Source: Selaginella moellendorffii (lineage: Eukaryota; Streptophyta; Lycopodiopsida; Selaginellales; Selaginellaceae). From it: a stretch of 64,000 bases of DNA. The DNA is taken from assembly GCF_000143415.4 (NCBI RefSeq), contig NW_003314360.1, forward strand, positions 430,682-494,681, written 5' to 3'. Shown here in pieces: positions 47,088 through 56,434 of this stretch (positions within the stretch are counted from its first letter, which is position 1; every line of letters begins with the position of its first letter). The notes under the pieces are model-generated. The model worked only from the letters and a program-made list of their open reading frames with translations. It did not search any database and had not been told where the DNA came from. The position numbers and the translations under genes are program-made.

Positions 47088-48446
47088 GGAGATACCCCTG
47101 GCGGAGGTTTGCTCCAAGAGAAGACGAGCGCAGGAGAGATGGAGGTGGCGGCGGGGTCAGAGGTGGCGGAGGTGCCGGCGGCGGAAGCCTTACGTCGCCA
47201 TCTGCAAAGACCAAATGCAACGGTGGTCATACCATGGCTCGAGGACCATCATACCTTCGCGAGAAGATATGACCACCTTTTGCTCCATCGAAGACGGGCA
47301 GGCAAACGATCCGGATGCCATCACCATGGCTACCGAGGAAGAGCCTGCGCTGCTCGACTGAGAAGAACCCATGGCTCGAGGAGGAACTGGTAGCTGGTCA
47401 TCCGGAAGAGTGGCCTCTTCGCCACCATCATCCGGCCTTACCATCTTGCGCATCTCCAAGAACTTGTCAATCCACTCTGTCTTGGGCTCGTGCACAGCGC
47501 TGGGCCGTATCACACCGCTAAAGCTCGTAGAAGTACCCGCGGTCGTACACGTATTTAGAGCCCTGGCGGTAGCGTCTGTAGCTTCAGCTTTAACGTTTCC
47601 GGCGGAGGAGGAGTCGAGGGTGGCCGCGGAGGAATCCAAGCTCCTCCTGGACTTCCTGATAGCATGGCTATGGCCGCGGCCCGGTCTCGTGGCCTTGTTC
47701 TCGGTGGGACGATCCTCCATGTCCGCCTCATCCTTGACGACTGGCTTCTTCCTGGGGTGATGGTGAGAGTGCGAGGACGTGGTTCCAGAGCCGGAGCTCT
47801 TCCGCCGCTGCTGCTTCTGCTCCTCGATGAGAATCCTGCGCTTCTTGCGCGCCTCCTGCCGCTTCTGGCACTGCACCTCGCGCTTGAGCCGCTGCTGCTC
47901 CAACACTCTCCAGTTCACGGGCAGGGAATCCGACCGAGCCAGCGATGGCTGCCTTGCGCTTCCTACATTTACGCTTGCAACACCCGAGCTCCCTGCCGGG
48001 GCGAGCACACGATCGTCGCACTGCTGCTCCTCGTCTCGCAGGGGAGAAGGAGGACACGATGAAACTCCCGAGTGGGCGAAGGACGAGAGGCCGAGGCTGA
48101 GCTCCAGGCCACTCTCAAGATGCCTTCCTCCAGCTCCTCCCTGCTGCGTCGTGGGAGAAGGATCTTGGTGGTGGCGGTGTTGCTGGTGGCGCGGAGGAGT
48201 GATGCAGAGATGGGGCAGCAGCGGCTGGAGTTTGAGCAGCAAATCCTGCGTCCCAGCAGCAGTGGCAGTGGCGGCGGCGGCGGCGGCAGCACAAATTGTG
48301 GAGGAGGACGCTGAGGAGGACGAGGAGGAGAGTGTAGCAGCAGTGGGACTGGCAGTGGGAGCGGGAGCTTCGATGTCTACCTTTACGGTCATGGTAAAGT
48401 GGACGCGATTGCTGCTGCTCGTGGATGCGCCCTCGCTGCTCATCAT
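46567..48446 (-). CDS. AFP/NINJA-family transcriptional co-repressor adaptor
   Basis: Model: complement(46567..47201, 47255..48446), a 53-bp GT-AG intron, 608 aa. Three family features are visible: an EAR repression motif LELSLGL near residue 117 (recruits TOPLESS), a basic NINJA-B region RLKREVQCQKRQEARKKRR near 190, and the C-terminal domain LPWVTTTGTGPNGKTVTGVLF, ending in KIVCACHGRHMSAKEFVEHAGG, which binds JAZ (NINJA) or ABI5-type bZIP factors (AFP). The protein is nuclear and links jasmonate or ABA regulators to TOPLESS. It is longer than usual through Ala-, Gln- and Pro-rich linkers, including a ten-Gln run. The first ATG pair at 48446/48443 follows a GA-rich leader. The upstream region carries five G-boxes. 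Confidence 0.92.
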
Positions 48447-48479
48447 GCTGATCCGCCGCTCACTTCGCCGCCGCGCAAG

Positions 48480-48535
48480 ATCTCTCTCTCGCTCTCTCTC
48501 TCTCTTCCCTCCCCTCTCTCTCTCTCTTCCCCTCA
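48480..48535. repeat. GA/CT microsatellite in the 5' leader of the AFP-like gene
   Basis: A (GA)n-rich tract on the gene strand just before the start codon. It lets the reading frame run upstream of the true ATG as Arg/Glu repeats. Confidence 0.8.
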
Positions 48536-48568
48536 ATCCTCGCTAAACCTAGCGGTCTGTCCACGCAG

Positions 48569-48763
48569 CACGTGGCAAATCAGCACGTGGCGGCTGCTCC
48601 ACGTGTCGGGCTTCACGGTTTTTAGGGAATAAAAGGATATTTTATGGCGATTAAAAAACTCTGTAAAAACCAGGGCACTACACCTGTAGGAGGTGGCATT
48701 GGGTGGACAAAGCCGCCCCATCGCTGGAAACGCGACACGTGGTGTGGTGCAAAATGGCACGTG
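48569..48763 (-). promoter_or_regulatory. G-box/ABRE cluster upstream of the AFP-like gene
   Basis: CACGTG occurs five times: 48569, 48584, 48600, 48736 and 48758. Several have the ACGTGGC context of ABA-response elements. They lie 120-320 bp upstream of the start codon at 48446. ABI5-type bZIP factors bind such sites and AFP proteins restrain them, so a feedback loop is plausible. MYC factors of the jasmonate pathway bind the same hexamer. Confidence 0.65.
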
Positions 48764-48825
48764 GCATGTGCTCTAGGATCGGTTCCAAAGATTTTTATCA
48801 CATCCAATGGTCGAATACATGGCAA

Positions 48826-51069
48826 TCACGATGTGGATGTTTGGGCGGCACAAAAATCTGGAGTAAGATACATGTTTGATAGCATCACATATGGGGAAGC
48901 ATTATTTACGTCAAGCTGGATCATCTCTTTGATCACTCGCATTCCACGGTTGAAATCGTGGTGCATCCTACAACCATTCAACAATGTCGTCCAAGCCACC
49001 AGTTTTGCGTCTGGCGTATATTTCGGCACCAATTCTATTGTTTTCTCTGCGTCATCCAGCTTGCCTACTCGCCCTAACACGTCTACCATGCAAATGTAAT
49101 GGTCCACAATTGGCGTAATCCCATAGTCTCCAAGCATTGTGCCAAAGTAGCAAATGCCGCAGTGCTCCAAGATGCCGCCGTGACTACACGCAGACAAGAT
49201 CCCAACGAATGTAACCTCGTCCACGTCGACGCCCTGGAGCTGCATGGCTCGCCACAGCTCCAGCGATTGGACCTCGCGACCACCCTGGGCATATGCCGTG
49301 ATCATGGAGTTCCACGTCCACGTGTCCTTGCCCCCCATTTCGTCGAATAGCAGCCGTGCGGTGTCCAACACTCCACACCTGCCGTACATGGTCACCAGCG
49401 CGTTGCCCAGAGCCATCTCGGTTTCGAGTCCCCTCGCCACCACCTCCTCATGGACGAGCTCGCCCACTCGCAAATCGGCCACGCTCCCGCAGACGTCGAT
49501 CACGCTCACAAAGGTGATATCGTCGGCTGGGGTGCCCTCCACGTCCATCTCCTGGAAGAGACGAATGGCCTCGCCGCCCACCCCGTTCTGTCCGTACGCC
49601 GCAATCATTGCGTTCCACGTCACCGCGCTCCTGATTGGCATGTCGTCAAACATTCGCCGCGCGTCCGCCACGTACCCCGCCTGGGCATATGCCGACAGCA
49701 TCGCATTCCTGGCCACCACATCCCAGCGTGGCATTCCATCGAATATCCTCCTGGCCTCATCAATGTGACCGCTCTCCGCGTACGCCACAAGCAGATTGGT
49801 CCACGACAAAAGCGACTTGTACGGCATGCAGTCAAAAATGGCTTTTGCGGCCAGTAGGTGCCCGTTCTGGACATACGCGGTCACCATCGCATTCCACGTC
49901 ACCCCGTCCCGCCGCGTCATCTCGTCGAATAGCTGCCTGGCCTCGTCCACGTCACCGTTTAGCCCGTAGCCGGTGATCATGGCATTCCACGCTGTAACGT
50001 TGCGCTGCTTCCCCAATCCATCGAAGATTTTGCGGGCTTCTCGTACGTCCCAAGCCCTGGCATATCCACTTATCATGGTGCTCCACGTCGCCGCGTCCCT
50101 CTCATCCATGCGGTCGTACAGCTCCCGCGCAGCGTCCATGTCACCGTGTGACGCGTAGGCAGCCAGCATGGCGTTGCAAGTCACCGTGTTCCTCTCTGGC
50201 ATTTTAGCAAACAATGACGTGGCTCTTGCAAGATGGCCGTTCTGGGCATATGCGGTTACCAGGGCAGTCCAAGAAACAACGTTTGGATTCGGAATCTTGT
50301 CAAAGAGATTCTTTGCCTCGACAACACTTCCTCGTTTTGCATACGCTGTGACTAACGCATTATACGAAGCTTCATCCCTCCCTGGCATATTGTCAAAGAG
50401 CGCCTTGGCTTCCTCCAGATGCCCATTGTTGGCATACGCGGCGAGCATGGCATTCCACGCAACTACATTTTTCCGAGTCATCTTATCAAACAAAGCTTTT
50501 GCCTCGCGCACGTCCTGGTTTTGAGAGTAAGCCGTGATCATAACTGTCCAGGAGAACTCGTTTCTATCTGGCATCTTGTCGAAGAGCTTCCGAGCCTCAC
50601 GAAGATGCCCTTTTTGGGCATATGCAGCCACGATAGCGGTCCACGAAACAACGGTCGGATCCGGCATGGCATCGAACAGCGTTCGAGCATCCTCCAGATT
50701 CCCATTCGATGCATACGACGTGATAAGACAGTTCCAGGTGACGGAATTGGGACGGGGCATCTTCTCAAACATGGTCTTGGCGTCGTCAAGATGCCCATTC
50801 TTGGCATATGCTGAGATGACCAGGTTCCACGAGTAGGCGTTGGGGCGTGAGATGCCGTCAAACACCCGGCGAGCGTCATCCACACTGCCACACTTTCCAA
50901 ACATTTCCAGGAAAAGATTTGACAGGAACCTGTCGCCGGTGTGCTCGCTCGCCAGGAATTGCTCGTGGAGACGCTTTCCAGCTCGCAAATCCTTCGCGTT
51001 TCCGCAAGCACGGATCTTCTCGGCGCAAGCGGATGCATCCAACCCATCAATCGAGGCCAAAGACCACAT
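48826..51069 (-). CDS. PPR protein, short-motif (S-type) repeats, E1 end
   Basis: 747 aa, intronless. About 18 pentatricopeptide motifs are seen, mostly the 31-residue S form (for example VVSWTAIVAAYAQKGHLREA), followed by longer L- and S-like motifs and an E1-type end (VAWTTLLNGCRMHHDFNRG, then SPYVMLSNMY). Such proteins bind organellar RNA one base per repeat and direct C-to-U editing or processing. There is no DYW deaminase domain; the frame stops 14 residues after LSNMY, where E2 would follow. No clear transit peptide is seen. The ATG lies 7 bp beyond the stop of the PPR gene upstream on the same strand. Confidence 0.92.
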   Translation of the reverse strand: MWSLASIDGLDASACAEKIRACGNAKDLRAGKRLHEQFLASEHTGDRFLSNLFLEMFGKCGSVDDARRVFDGISRPNAYSWNLVISAYAKNGHLDDAKTMFEKMPRPNSVTWNCLITSYASNGNLEDARTLFDAMPDPTVVSWTAIVAAYAQKGHLREARKLFDKMPDRNEFSWTVMITAYSQNQDVREAKALFDKMTRKNVVAWNAMLAAYANNGHLEEAKALFDNMPGRDEASYNALVTAYAKRGSVVEAKNLFDKIPNPNVVSWTALVTAYAQNGHLARATSLFAKMPERNTVTCNAMLAAYASHGDMDAARELYDRMDERDAATWSTMISGYARAWDVREARKIFDGLGKQRNVTAWNAMITGYGLNGDVDEARQLFDEMTRRDGVTWNAMVTAYVQNGHLLAAKAIFDCMPYKSLLSWTNLLVAYAESGHIDEARRIFDGMPRWDVVARNAMLSAYAQAGYVADARRMFDDMPIRSAVTWNAMIAAYGQNGVGGEAIRLFQEMDVEGTPADDITFVSVIDVCGSVADLRVGELVHEEVVARGLETEMALGNALVTMYGRCGVLDTARLLFDEMGGKDTWTWNSMITAYAQGGREVQSLELWRAMQLQGVDVDEVTFVGILSACSHGGILEHCGICYFGTMLGDYGITPIVDHYICMVDVLGRVGKLDDAEKTIELVPKYTPDAKLVAWTTLLNGCRMHHDFNRGMRVIKEMIQLDVNNASPYVMLSNMYLTPDFCAAQTSTS

Positions 51070-51076
51070 CTCGTCT

Positions 51077-53593
51077 TCATCGATTCGGGGTGTTCCTTCT
51101 GGATCCCTGAATCTCCGTGTAGAGATTGGAGAGCAGTGTCAAGGAGGAGGAATCGGTGGAATCCCTGGACATGATCTCGTTGACAGCCGCAATCGCACCA
51201 CGTCCTACATTTCCATGGACTCTACACGCTCCCAGAAAGCTCGACCACAAAACACTATCAGGCTCGAAGGGCATGGATGCCACAAGGCCATCGGCGGCGG
51301 CGAGCTCCCCGGCGCGCCCAAGAACATCGATGAAGCACGCGTAGTGATCCACAGTAGCTTCGATTCCAAAATCCGTCCACATTCCAACGAAGTAGCTCCT
51401 TCCCAATTCGACATCGCCCTTGTGGCTACACGCCGCAAGAACACTGACGAAGCTCACCTCGCTGGGCGTGAATCCCGCCTGGGCCATGCGACCGAAGAAC
51501 TCTAGTGTTTCATCGCCAGAGCACACTGCGAGCATCGAATTCCAGGACACTACGCCGCGATGCTCCATCCGCGAGAAGATCTTGTGGGAATCGGCGACGC
51601 TGCCGCAGCGCCTAAACATCGCAATGAGCGCATTCGAGAGCATTGGATCGTCGCGTTCCAATCCTCGCACCGATACCTCGAACTGGATCTCGCGGCAGAG
51701 GGCCTCGATCCCTAGGGCAGCGCAGGCGGCAATGGCGGCCATGAATGTGATGTTGGTGAATTCCAGCCCTAGAACGTCCATGCCACACAGCACAGCCAAC
51801 GCTTCTTTGCCATGCCCACACTGAGCATATGCTGATGCCATGGCTGTCCACGTTACCACGTCCTTCTCAGGCATAGTATCGAAGAGCTCTTGTGCTTCTC
51901 GCATGTAACCTAATTGCGCGTATCCTACCAGGAGGCTTGTGTAGGTGATAATGTTTCTTTGTGTCATAGAATCAAACACACTCTTAGCCACGTCAAGATG
52001 CCCGCATTGGGCATATCCAGCGATTAATGCGTTCCCACTTACAACGTTAGAATGAGGATTTTGGTCATAGAGAATCTTGGCATGGGAAAGTTGATGTTGT
52101 GAGCAGTAACCAGTGATCATGGTGTTCCAGGAGGCAGAATCTGGATTTGGGATCTGGTCGAAGAATTGCCGAGCTCGATGAACATCCCCTCCCTGGGCAT
52201 ATCCCGCAAGCATCGCATTCCAGGAGACGATGTTCTTCCGCGGGGCTGGAATCTGATCAAAAACGTTTCTGGCCTTTACGAGATTGTTGCTCTGCGTGTA
52301 GCCCGAAACGATCGAAGCCCAAGACACCGTATCTCTCTCCAGCATAGAATCAAACAACTCTTTCGCCTCGCGCACACAGCCATTTTGATTGTAAGCGATG
52401 ATCATCGCATTGCAGGATCCAATCCCCGGGCTGGGGCCGATGGAATCAAAGAGGCGCCTCGAGGCATCGAGCTGCCCGTACTGACCGTACGCGGAGATCA
52501 TCGCGTTCCATGTAGCCTCCGTCCGATCGGGTACGGCGTCAAACAGCCAACGGGCGAGATGGAGCCGACCGTGCTGACCGTACATCGCGATCATGGTCGT
52601 CCACGTGACCACATCGCTGCCCGGCATCTCGTCAAACAGGGCTTGGGCTTCCAGTAAATGCCCTGCCCGGGCATTTGCCGCGAGAAGAATATTCCATGAT
52701 ATAACGTCTCTCTCGGGCATCTGGTGAAACAAGGCAAGGCATTCGCGGACATTGCCATCGTGGAAATAGGCGGAGAGGATGAGGTTCCAGGAGATTAGGT
52801 TTTCTCGATTCGCCACGCGATCGAAGAGCTCCCTCGCGCGATCGATGCTCTCGCCGTGTTGCGCGAGGCCGGCGAGGATGGAATTCGTCGATAGGTCGTC
52901 TCTTTCCGGCATCCGATCGAAGATTTCCTGTGCCTGGTCGACGCGGCCGTGGTGGGAGTAAGCAGCCAGGAGCGCGTTGTAGGAAACGAGGTTGCGCTGG
53001 GGCATGGCGGTGAAAATCTGCTCGGCATCGCCAAGATTTCCAAGCCGGGCGTGTGCCGTGAGCATGGAATTCCAGGACACCAGATCCTTGTCCGGCATTC
53101 CATCGAACAGATCTCTGGCTTCTTGGAGCTTCCCCGATCGCGAGCACGCGGCGATCAAGATATTCCAGGCCATCTCGTTCCTCTCCGGCATGCAGTGATC
53201 GAAGAAGGATTTGGCGTGGAGGATGTGGCCGTTGTGCGCGTAGGCGGCGAGCACGGAGGTCCAAGAGACGACATTGGTGAGAGGCATGCGATCCAGCGCG
53301 ATCTTGGCGTCACTGGCGCTGCCGCGGCGGGCGTGGGTGGAGAGCACGATGTTCCAGGAGAAGAGATTGGGGTGAGGCATCTGGGAGAAGACGAGGAGCG
53401 CGCGGTCGAGATGGCCGCAGTTGCGATACATCTCCATGACGAGATTGCACAGGAAGACATTGTGGCGGTGATCGGAGGCAAGGATCTGAGCGTGCAGCGC
53501 CTGGCCCTGTGCCACATTCTTGGATCTGGATGCCTGCTTGAGCAGCGCCGCGTAGCGATCGCGATCCGTGTGGTCGTGGATCTGGGCCAACAT
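51077..53593 (-). CDS. PPR protein, short-motif (S-type) repeats, E1 end
   Basis: 838 aa, intronless. The first ATG is at 53593 (MLAQIHDH); the frame runs further upstream to 53686 but only from a TTG. About 20 repeats, mainly the 31-residue S form with MPxxNxVSWTxVLAAYAxNGHI-type motifs, then an E1 end (LWSSFLGACRVHGNVGRG, then SSLTLLSNLY). No DYW domain; the frame stops 14 residues past LSNLY, the same place as the neighbouring PPR gene. The role is inferred to be organelle RNA editing or processing, with a partner supplying the deaminase. Its start codon is 41 bp from that of HGH1 on the plus strand. Confidence 0.92.
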   Translation of the reverse strand: MLAQIHDHTDRDRYAALLKQASRSKNVAQGQALHAQILASDHRHNVFLCNLVMEMYRNCGHLDRALLVFSQMPHPNLFSWNIVLSTHARRGSASDAKIALDRMPLTNVVSWTSVLAAYAHNGHILHAKSFFDHCMPERNEMAWNILIAACSRSGKLQEARDLFDGMPDKDLVSWNSMLTAHARLGNLGDAEQIFTAMPQRNLVSYNALLAAYSHHGRVDQAQEIFDRMPERDDLSTNSILAGLAQHGESIDRARELFDRVANRENLISWNLILSAYFHDGNVRECLALFHQMPERDVISWNILLAANARAGHLLEAQALFDEMPGSDVVTWTTMIAMYGQHGRLHLARWLFDAVPDRTEATWNAMISAYGQYGQLDASRRLFDSIGPSPGIGSCNAMIIAYNQNGCVREAKELFDSMLERDTVSWASIVSGYTQSNNLVKARNVFDQIPAPRKNIVSWNAMLAGYAQGGDVHRARQFFDQIPNPDSASWNTMITGYCSQHQLSHAKILYDQNPHSNVVSGNALIAGYAQCGHLDVAKSVFDSMTQRNIITYTSLLVGYAQLGYMREAQELFDTMPEKDVVTWTAMASAYAQCGHGKEALAVLCGMDVLGLEFTNITFMAAIAACAALGIEALCREIQFEVSVRGLERDDPMLSNALIAMFRRCGSVADSHKIFSRMEHRGVVSWNSMLAVCSGDETLEFFGRMAQAGFTPSEVSFVSVLAACSHKGDVELGRSYFVGMWTDFGIEATVDHYACFIDVLGRAGELAAADGLVASMPFEPDSVLWSSFLGACRVHGNVGRGAIAAVNEIMSRDSTDSSSLTLLSNLYTEIQGSRRNTPNR

Positions 53594-53634
53594 AGACTTG
53601 GGAGTTTTAGGGTTCTTGGAGGAAGCTTTGAGCG
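53594..53634. promoter_or_regulatory. 41-bp divergent start region (PPR / HGH1)
   Basis: Only 41 bp separate the two opposing start codons, so the 5' UTRs of the two genes must overlap. No TATA box is seen. It contains gttttagggttc, a telo-box-like word common upstream of plant housekeeping genes. Confidence 0.5.
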
Positions 53635-55127
53635 ATGGCGGAGGAGCTGGATGAGCTCTTGATGTTCCTTTCTTCGCCAGCGCCAAACGTAAGAGTTTGT
53701 TTCCATTTCATTGCGCCTGACAAGAGCTCCTTTCGCAGCTTAGAAAGGCCGCGGTAGACATCATCGAAGGCTTGACTGGAAGCGACGAGGGGATTGCCAA
53801 GCTCAGCACCAAGCTCTCGATTCTCCTCCCGGCTCTCGTACAGCTCCTTGCTGGTAACAAGGCAAGAAGCGGATCCATGTCTAGTGCCTAAAAGCCTGTG
53901 AATGATCTTACGTCCAGCTCGTTGCGAAGCCAGCGGCAGGAGCTCTGGTCAATCTGTCACAGGATCAGGAAGTCGGAGAGATGCTGCTTGAACTGGGAGC
54001 TGTTGCAGGCGCCATGGATCAGATAGGCAAGCAAGGCCAGGACGTGGATAAGCTCATGGTGATGCTCCTCGTGAACTTGACGACTCTAGAGCCTGGTGCT
54101 CGGCTGCTATGCGAGGTGTGATGCTTGCTCTCCTTCGCCATCTCCAAATCTCTCTTACAATTTTCTTGCTAGGAGGGCGATGAGAAGCTCAAAGGACTAC
54201 ATATGAGTCGTCTCGTGAGATTGTTCTCGCGGACCCCAGAAGAAGGTATGATGAAAAAGCTGTTCTTGTACACTACCTGTGTGTGTTGCGTAGGTGACGA
54301 TGCGTACGAGCACGTTGGAGCAATTCTTGTCAACGTATCGCGAACGGACTTGGGACGCAAGCTCATGCTGGACACCAAGCGGGGCCTCTTGAAACAGGTT
54401 CTACGCCAATGCGACTCCAAGAGTCTTGTTCGCAGGCGAGGAGTAAGTTGATGAAAAAATCTGTTTCGTTAGATAAGTTTTGCGACTTTCTCATCTCTGT
54501 TCTTCGTGCGCAGGTGATTGGCACCATCCGCAACTGTTGTTTTGAAGCTCCGTCCCATCTGCCGAGCTTGCTTTCCCTGTCCGAGCTTCTGTGGCCATGT
54601 CTCATCCTTCCAGCCGCAGGAAGCAAGGTCTTACTCAATTGTTGCACCATTGCGGGAATTCAGCTAAGCCCTCTCTCGTCGACGTGATGCCGCAGATCTA
54701 TAGCGAAGAGGAGCGATCCAAGATGCCCCCGGAGCTGGCGGTTCCATTGTCCATAGAACGCCAGGCGGAACCAGACTCCCAGATCCGTCGCGAAGCCTTG
54801 GATGCTCTCTATCTGCTCATAAAGCAGGTGAAGTGAAGCGCTAGACTTTCTAGATCCGATCGCCAGGACTGATTTTGTGGTCGTGTTCCAGGAGGCTGGA
54901 TTTAGAGCGTTTTGGGAGCTCGGTGGAGCCGACGTTCTCAAGTCCGGCTACGAGAACGAAGAAGATCCCGAAGTCATGGACAAGTACGAGCAGTTGGGGT
55001 CACTGGTAAGAACTGACACACACGCACTTCTTTTTTTCTCCCTGCATGCGCGTACGTATCAAACTCAAACACATTCTTCTACGCGTGCGCGTCACAGATC
55101 ATCGCGCAGAGTGGCAGCAGCTCTTGA
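53635..55127 (+). CDS. HGH1: HGH1 (FAM203) homolog, armadillo-type protein
   Basis: My nine-exon model closes exactly at 328 aa: 53635..53688, 53739..53861, 53918..54115, 54173..54245, 54294..54442, 54514..54627, 54696..54827, 54892..55005, 55098..55127. Key segments: RKAAVDIIEGLTGSDEG, GALVNLSQDQEVGEML, MVMLLVNLTTLEPGA, HVGAILVNVSRTDLGR, VIGTIRNCCFEAP, IYSEEERSKMPPEL and IRREALDALYLL, in the order of the HGH1 family. Helical repeats run throughout. Yeast and human HGH1 assist TRiC/CCT chaperonin folding of eEF2. Intron 2 (53862-53917) appears to be GC-AG, which keeps the frame; the plain GT donor eight bases earlier does not. Divergent from a PPR gene. Confidence 0.88.
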
Positions 55128-55321
55128 CCGCAGTGATGGACGATCGATTCGGTTTGACAAATTGTTAGCGAGAAACTGGAGAAAAGTTTGTGTCAAGCAC
55201 ACTCACACCGGAAAAGTGCTTGAATATTCGCTCCTTCTACACACGCCTACTAGTCAACGGAGGTTTTTGCGTGCTTCGCTCTTCTCGTACAAAGAGAAGA
55301 AAACAAAAGCCAAAGGTTTTT

Positions 55322-55326
<5 letters not shown>

Positions 55327-55354
<28 letters not shown>

Positions 55355-55372
55355 CTGGAGAGAGAGAGAGAG
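55327..55372. repeat. (GT)n-(GA)n compound microsatellite
   Basis: About 13 GT units followed by about eight GA units, 45 bp before the start codon of cytochrome b5, probably in its promoter or 5' UTR. Confidence 0.9.
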
Positions 55373-55416
55373 ACCTAAGCGGTGGGCGCGGCGTGGGTGA
55401 GAGGAATCTGGCGAGG

Positions 55417-55959
55417 ATGTCGAAGATTATGGCCTACTCCGAGCTCGCCGAGCACAACAATCGCAAGGATTGCTGGCTTCTCATCTCCGGAAAGGTATCT
55501 TCTACCCTGATCTGCCGGATCTAATAGGGCTCCCTCGATCTGTGGAATGCCAAATTTTTCTTAACTCTCTCTCTCTCGTGGGCAGATTTACGACGTGACC
55601 AAGTTCCTAGAGGACCATCCCGGCGGCGATGAAGTCATCCTCTCCGCCACAGGTAAGTGACAACTTCCGGTGCCAAGGAGCGCGAGATCACTCTTTTTTC
55701 TCCTCCAGGGAAGGATGCCACGGACGATTTCGAGGACGTCGGGCACAGCAGCAGCGCTCGCGACATGATGCACAGCTATTACATTGGCGAGGTGGATTCG
55801 GCAACTCTGCCGGCCAAGCCCACATTCAAGCTGGCGACCCAGGACGCGTATAATCCCGACAAGACCTCGCAGTTCCTCATCAAGATCTTGCAGTTCTTGG
55901 TACCCCTGGCCATCCTCGGGCTGGCGGTTGCCGTGAGATTTTTTACCAAACAATCCTGA
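55417..55959 (+). CDS. Cytochrome b5, tail-anchored
   Basis: Three exons (55417..55494, 55586..55652, 55709..55959) give exactly 131 aa. Residues 1-75 are the haem-binding domain: YSELAEHNNRKDCWLLI, then FLEDHPGGDEVIL with the first axial His in HPGG, then DDFEDVGHSSSARDMM with the second axial His. A linker follows, then a single hydrophobic C-terminal segment (ILQFLVPLAILGLAVAV) and a short basic tail, the pattern of a tail-anchored ER protein. It passes electrons from NADH-cytochrome b5 reductase to desaturases and P450s. Intron sizes are 91 and 56 bp. Length and architecture are normal. Confidence 0.95.
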
Positions 55960-56434
55960 AAGGTTTGAGCAAGTCTTCCTCCTCCTCCACATTCGTGATC
56001 GTTCGTTCTACTCTTCTCTTTCTCTTTTCTCCCCAGGAAATAGGAAAGAACAAAAAAAGTTCCAGGGAAATAATTCTCCTCTCTTTTTTTCCAGAAACCT
56101 TGCCAACCAACCAAGTGCTTAGATATTGAAATCGAAGATTGGCTTTTGCTTTGTTTCTTCGTCCCCCCAGGGCTTTATTTCTCGCGATTGACCGACCTGG
56201 AAGAAGATTAGTTCCCAGTAATGCAAGTTTAGTTTTGTTTGACAGGTGGTTGTTTCTAAGTCACAAACGTTGGAAAAAAAAAGAGAGGAGTAGATTTAAT
56301 ATATAAAAGTCTTACTTTTCTCTCCGACTCCGACTCAAATAATTACATCATCGTCTCTTGCTCTTGATTGCTTAAAAAGTGTTCCTGTCTCTCGAGAATC
56401 CTTTGGTTGGTCTAACAAAGCTGTGCTCCTCTGC
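55960..56434. other. 3' region of cytochrome b5, no gene
   Basis: About 475 bp between the convergent ends of cytochrome b5 and the WW protein gene. T-rich, with no coding signal. Confidence 0.5.

Noticed and set aside
47779-48546. 255-residue frame opposite the AFP/NINJA gene
   Set aside because: Antisense shadow of a Ser/Arg/Gln-rich coding exon with no domain.
50840-53662. Plus-strand frames of 220-240 residues opposite the PPR genes
   Set aside because: Antisense shadows of the PPR repeats; they copy the repeat periodicity with no independent domain.
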